From positions 31,857 to 95,856 of the forward strand of contig NZ_JACMSF010000035.1 in the NCBI RefSeq assembly GCF_014257025.1: a stretch of DNA of 64,000 bases, in the 5' to 3' direction. Position numbers and translations under genes: made by a program. How positions within the stretch are numbered: position 1 is the first letter of the stretch; each line of letters opens with the position of its first letter. The notes beneath the pieces were generated by a model, which ran no database searches, was not told where the DNA came from, and was given only the letters and a program-made list of their open reading frames with translations. Positions 61,141 through 64,000 of the stretch are shown here, one piece after another. Source of the stretch: Streptomyces cupreus. Its GTDB lineage: Bacteria > Actinomycetota > Actinomycetes > Streptomycetales > Streptomycetaceae.

Positions 61141-61401
61141 GTGACTGCCTCCATGGCCTTTTACGCCGACCGCAATACCACCATCCGCCTCAGCAAGTAC
61201 GGCACGGAACGCACCCCGATCCTCACCCTCGACGGTGAGGACCACTCGCTGACCGTGTCGGTCTTCGACCGGGTCCCCATCGCCGAACACCTGGCCTTCG
61301 TCCGTGAGTTGTCCGCCGCCTGCGCCGACTACGTCAAGGCCCTGGAGACCTACGCCGCCGCCCCACCCGAGAGCGTGAAGGACCGGGACGAGGAGGCGTG
61401 A
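61141..61401 (+). CDS. Small conserved transfer-operon protein
   Basis: An 86-residue soluble protein (YADRNTTIRLSKYG, PILTLDGEDHSLTVSVFDR, HLAFVRELSAACADYVKALE). Unnamed family found next to Spd genes of actinomycete elements. GTG 61141 follows GGAGAGAG. Its stop overlaps the DUF2637 gene start by 1 bp. Confidence 0.65.
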   Translation: MTASMAFYADRNTTIRLSKYGTERTPILTLDGEDHSLTVSVFDRVPIAEHLAFVRELSAACADYVKALETYAAAPPESVKDRDEEA

Positions 61402-61988
61402 TGCGGCTGCCCGTCCGCCTGGACGCCGTACTCATCCAAGCCCTGATCGCCGCCGCACTGTCCTTCGCCCACCTTCACGACCTGGCCTCCGCCGCCGGAC
61501 AGAACGGCTGGAAGGCGTGGGCCTACCCGGTCTCCGTCGACCTGCTGTTGGTGGCGGCTTGGCGGCGGCTGCGCTCCGGTGGGTCGAAAGCGGCCGGGTG
61601 GTGCTGGTTCCTCGTCGCACTGACCGCATCGCTCGGCGCCAACGTCGCCACGGCCGGACTGCTCGACCTGGACGCCGTACCGGCCTGGCTGCGGATCCTC
61701 GTCGCCGGATGGCCGGCCGTCGCCTTCCTGGGCGGGACGCTCCTCGTCCACGGATCACCGGAAGGGCCCGAAGCGACTGGGGCCCTGACCCCTGAACCAC
61801 CTGCCACGGAACCCGAACCGGCTCCGCCGTCCACAACTCCGGTCCCACCCGCCCTCGTCGCACACGCCCGCAAGGTCGCCGACGAACACCGGGCCCGGAC
61901 CGGGACACCCATCGACACCCCGACGCTTCGCGCCCGGCTCGGCGTCCCGCTGCCGCTCGCCGAAGCCATCGTCGCCCAACTCACCTGA
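61401..61988 (+). CDS. DUF2637 spread protein (Spd-like)
   Basis: A 195-residue membrane protein with four membrane segments (ALIAAALSFAHLHDLA, WAYPVSVDLLLVAAW, WFLVALTASLGANVATAG, LVAGWPAVAFLGGTLLV), matching DUF2637, then a Pro/Glu linker and a helix-turn-helix-like tail (IDTPTLRARLGVPLPLAEAI). Spd proteins help spread the element through the recipient mycelium. AGGAGG lies before ATG 61401; GTG 61398 is alternative. Confidence 0.82.
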   Translation: MRLPVRLDAVLIQALIAAALSFAHLHDLASAAGQNGWKAWAYPVSVDLLLVAAWRRLRSGGSKAAGWCWFLVALTASLGANVATAGLLDLDAVPAWLRILVAGWPAVAFLGGTLLVHGSPEGPEATGALTPEPPATEPEPAPPSTTPVPPALVAHARKVADEHRARTGTPIDTPTLRARLGVPLPLAEAIVAQLT

Positions 61989-62008
61989 ACCCGGGAGAAC
62001 TTCCGCCC

Positions 62009-62209
62009 ATGCGCCCGTCCACGCTCCGCGCGCTCAACCGCGCTGCCGAGCTGACCCGTCAGAACCGCCTCACCGAAGCAATGCTCGTCGCCGAACCCGT
62101 GATCCTCACCGCCGACCCCGTCGAGGGCAACGAGATCCGGCAATGGCTCATCGACCACGTCACCGACTTCACCGGCGAGAACCACACCCACCCGAAGGAG
62201 CTGCCCTGA
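62009..62209 (+). CDS. Small conserved AICE protein
   Basis: A 66-residue helical protein (STLRALNRAAELTRQNRLTE, EGNEIRQWLIDHVTDFTGEN). No membrane segment. Coupled to the next gene by a TGATG overlap. Function unknown. Confidence 0.65.
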   Translation: MRPSTLRALNRAAELTRQNRLTEAMLVAEPVILTADPVEGNEIRQWLIDHVTDFTGENHTHPKELP

Positions 62210-62400
62210 TGCCCGCGAACCCCCGCTTCCGCCGGGTCGTCCGCATTGGCCCCGTCCAGGTCGGCACGTACTACGACAGGCGCGGACGCGAGAAGCACAC
62301 CGCTGCCTGCACGGCTCCGCGTTGCGGCTTCTCGACCGACTACGACAGTCGCGCCGCCGCCGAGCTTGCCGCCCGCACCCACCGCTGCCGCGTCCGCTGA
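62209..62400 (+). CDS. Mobile element transfer protein, zinc-knuckle type
   Basis: A 63-residue basic protein: RFRRVVRIGPVQVGTYYDRR, HTAACTAPRCGFSTDYDSRA and a last Cys near the C-terminus (HRCRVR) with conserved His. This is the short transfer protein that sits before the Spd cluster in pSAM2-like elements. ATG 62209 overlaps the upstream stop. Confidence 0.78.
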   Translation: MPANPRFRRVVRIGPVQVGTYYDRRGREKHTAACTAPRCGFSTDYDSRAAAELAARTHRCRVR

Positions 62401-62409
62401 GGAGAAGCC

Positions 62410-62604
62410 GTGACCGTTTCACTCCCGCTCGTCTTCGTCCTAGGCGTCATCTCCTGGGCCGCGATCAAGTTCCTCGGCGTCCGCCTCTGGGTCGCCGTCG
62501 TGATCGCGCTGTTCGGCTTCTGGCTCTCGCACACCTTCCTCGCCCCCGCCATCGAGTCCGGCACCCGCTCCGGGGTCGACGTCGTCAACGGCACCGACAG
62601 GTGA
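62410..62604 (+). CDS. Small membrane spread protein (SpdB-like)
   Basis: A 64-residue protein with two membrane segments (LPLVFVLGVISWAAIKFLG and LWVAVVIALFGFWLSHTFL). GTG 62410 has GGAGAAG upstream. Position between the transfer protein and SpdD-like gene matches Spd genes in related elements. Confidence 0.72.
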   Translation: MTVSLPLVFVLGVISWAAIKFLGVRLWVAVVIALFGFWLSHTFLAPAIESGTRSGVDVVNGTDR

Positions 62605-62618
62605 CAAGGAGGTCCGCC

Positions 62619-62867
62619 ATGTTGTTCCGCCCCCAACTGCCCGAAGCTCCGCACCTGCCCACGACCATCACCACGCAGCACCAAGTGCAGGCTCCCGTAC
62701 CGTCCGCCGGCCGTCCGCTCACCCCCTACGTGGGAGCGGTCGCCGCCGTGGTCGTCGTCGGCATTGTCCTCACCGCGCTCCTGGCGGCGGTCGCCGTGAC
62801 GGCCGTGTCCGTCGCCATCGCCGCCGTGGTCCTGCGCTCTCTCGTCACAGGCGCCAACAGGCGCTGA
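62619..62867 (+). CDS. SpdD-like membrane protein
   Basis: An 82-residue protein: polar N-terminus (LFRPQLPEAPHLPTTITTQH) then one long or two short hydrophobic spans (AVAAVVVVGIVLTALLAAVA, VSVAIAAVVLRSLV). AAGGAGG lies 6 bp before ATG 62619. Last Spd gene before the replication initiator. Confidence 0.75.
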   Translation: MLFRPQLPEAPHLPTTITTQHQVQAPVPSAGRPLTPYVGAVAAVVVVGIVLTALLAAVAVTAVSVAIAAVVLRSLVTGANRR

Positions 62868-62997
62868 CCGGCCACCGGGGCGGCAAAAGCCGCCAAGCAT
62901 CCCGCCGCCCCGGGGCCTTCCCTCCCAACTGCCGAAACAGCCGAAAGGAACCCCCATCATCACCCGGCAGACTCCGCCCCCGCTGGCGGAACTCTCC

Positions 62998-64000
62998 ATG
63001 CTGGCCTCGCTGGGCACCATGCCCGAGCTGGCCCGCCAACTCTCCGTCCTGGGCGGCTGCACCCACCCCGTCCGCCTCGACGGCCACCGCACGGAGTACG
63101 CCGTCAACACGGCGACCGGCGAGATCGGCAACGTCCTGCGCCACCTGGACTCCGCCGCGCTCCCCGCCGGTCAGCTCCTCGTCCGCTGCAACAACCGACG
63201 TGCAACCCGCTGTGCCGCGTGCGCCGAGACGTACCGCCGCGACACCTACCACCTGATCACCGCCGGACTGCGCGGCGGCAAAGGCACCCCGGAACAGGTC
63301 TCCACCCACCCCCGCGTCTTCGCCACCTTCACTGCCCCCGGCTTCGGCCCGGTCCACAACCGCCGCACCGACGGCCGCCCGTGCCGCTGCGGCACCCACC
63401 ACGACCAGGAGGACGCCGCACTCGGCACCCCGCTGAACTCCGACACCTACGACTACGAAGCGGCCGTTCTCTGGAACGCGCACGCGGGCGCCCTCTGGCG
63501 GCGTTTCTCGATCTACCTCCGCCGGGAAGTCGCCAAGCGCGCAGGCCTCACCCAACGCGACTTCCGCGACCACGCCCGCGTCTCCTTCGCCAAGGTCGCC
63601 GAATACCAGAAGCGCGGAGCCGTCCACTTCCATGCGGTCATCCGCCTCGGCGGCCCGGAAGGCGGCGACACCTCGCCCCCGGCCTGGGCCACGGCCGAGC
63701 TCCTGACCGACGCCATCCGCGCCGCCGCGACCGCCGCACGCATCGACGGCCCGCAGATCGACAGCCGGGCCCACACCTTCGCCTTCGGGCGTCAGCTCGA
63801 CGTCCGCCCGATCCGTTCCGCCGACTTCGACGGCGGCCAGGACCTGACCGAGCGGGCTGTAGCGGCGTACATCGCCAAGTACGCCACCAAGGGGGCCGAG
63901 ACGGCGACGGGCACCCTGGACCGACCGATCCGCTTCCTCGCCGAGCTGGCTCACGCCCGGATCAGCGACCACGCCCGGCGCATGATCCGTACCGCCTGGA
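62998..64000 (+). CDS. repSA: Replication initiator RepSA, cut by the right window edge
   Basis: Rolling-circle initiator of the element. From ATG 62998: MLASLGTMPELARQLSVLGG, CNNRRATRCAACAETYRRDT (zinc-type cysteines), HPRVFATFTAPGFGPVH, GRPCRCGTHH, the HUH motif AVHFHAVIRL and the tyrosine region AVAAYIAKYATKG. Homologues start about 14 codons earlier; here that place (62956) is ATC behind a good site (AAAGGAAC), so either ATC is used or the N-terminus is shortened to 62998. xis and int normally follow it. Confidence 0.88.
   Translation, partial: MLASLGTMPELARQLSVLGGCTHPVRLDGHRTEYAVNTATGEIGNVLRHLDSAALPAGQLLVRCNNRRATRCAACAETYRRDTYHLITAGLRGGKGTPEQVSTHPRVFATFTAPGFGPVHNRRTDGRPCRCGTHHDQEDAALGTPLNSDTYDYEAAVLWNAHAGALWRRFSIYLRREVAKRAGLTQRDFRDHARVSFAKVAEYQKRGAVHFHAVIRLGGPEGGDTSPPAWATAELLTDAIRAAATAARIDGPQIDSRAHTFAFGRQLDVRPIRSADFDGGQDLTERAVAAYIAKYATKGAETATGTLDRPIRFLAELAHARISDHARRMIRTAW

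Noticed and set aside
47167..64000. An integrase or excisionase inside the visible part of the element
   Set aside because: No frame shows the R..H-x-R..Y tyrosine-recombinase pattern; these genes are expected beyond RepSA, off the right edge.

Overview
This is high-GC actinobacterial DNA with strong 2-state codon bias. A spore-pigment (whiE-type) type II polyketide cluster, chaplin-like surface biology, many GTG starts and a pSAM2-like integrative element point to a sporulating Streptomyces.

Layout. 1-4.3 kb: the end of a secreted cholesterol oxidase, a SigE-family ECF sigma factor with a membrane partner, and a secreted right-handed beta-helix protein. 4.3-14.2 kb: the spore-pigment locus. 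An O-methyltransferase (+) converges on a minus-strand operon reading SchA/CurD protein, cupin, KS-alpha, KS-beta, ACP, aromatase/cyclase and TcmI-like cyclase. The FAD hydroxylase lies upstream, separated from the operon by a sortase and its apparent wall-anchored substrate. 14.5-21.2 kb: an Fe3+-type ABC importer (ATPase, fused double permease, lipoprotein) divergent from a CitA/CitB-type two-component system. 21.3-32.1 kb: a protein kinase fused to a GH114-like domain, a MerR-controlled membrane gene pair, and several secreted beta-propeller or LVIVD proteins.

32.3-39.7 kb: gene remnants, then a stress-type island (SpoIIE phosphatase, PRC-barrel, winged helix, two divergent DUF5994 genes, STAS protein, acetyltransferase-like protein). 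39.8-47.1 kb: a scarred region with a truncated Shedu-like gene, a DUF4238 remnant, an IS5/MmyB chimera, a LysR-nadC-phzF-DUF1330 group, and a decayed mobilisation module with a relaxase tail.

47.1 kb to the right edge: an actinomycete integrative and conjugative element (AICE). A 48-nt 3' piece of tRNA-Gly(CCC) marks its left attachment site. The transfer/replication core (two GntR repressors, TraSA-like FtsK pump, Spd proteins, RepSA) runs off the right edge, so xis, int and the intact tRNA are expected beyond it. Between lies AT-richer cargo: a two-gene winged-helix/HEPN module, a three-gene operon (membrane-tethered receiver, ART-like protein, helical protein), a DUF4760 protein and a dead IS. 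Two copies of a long palindromic element sit directly behind the two cargo operons. These modules are the best candidates for an undescribed system, probably phage defence or element competition; that function is inferred from context, not shown.
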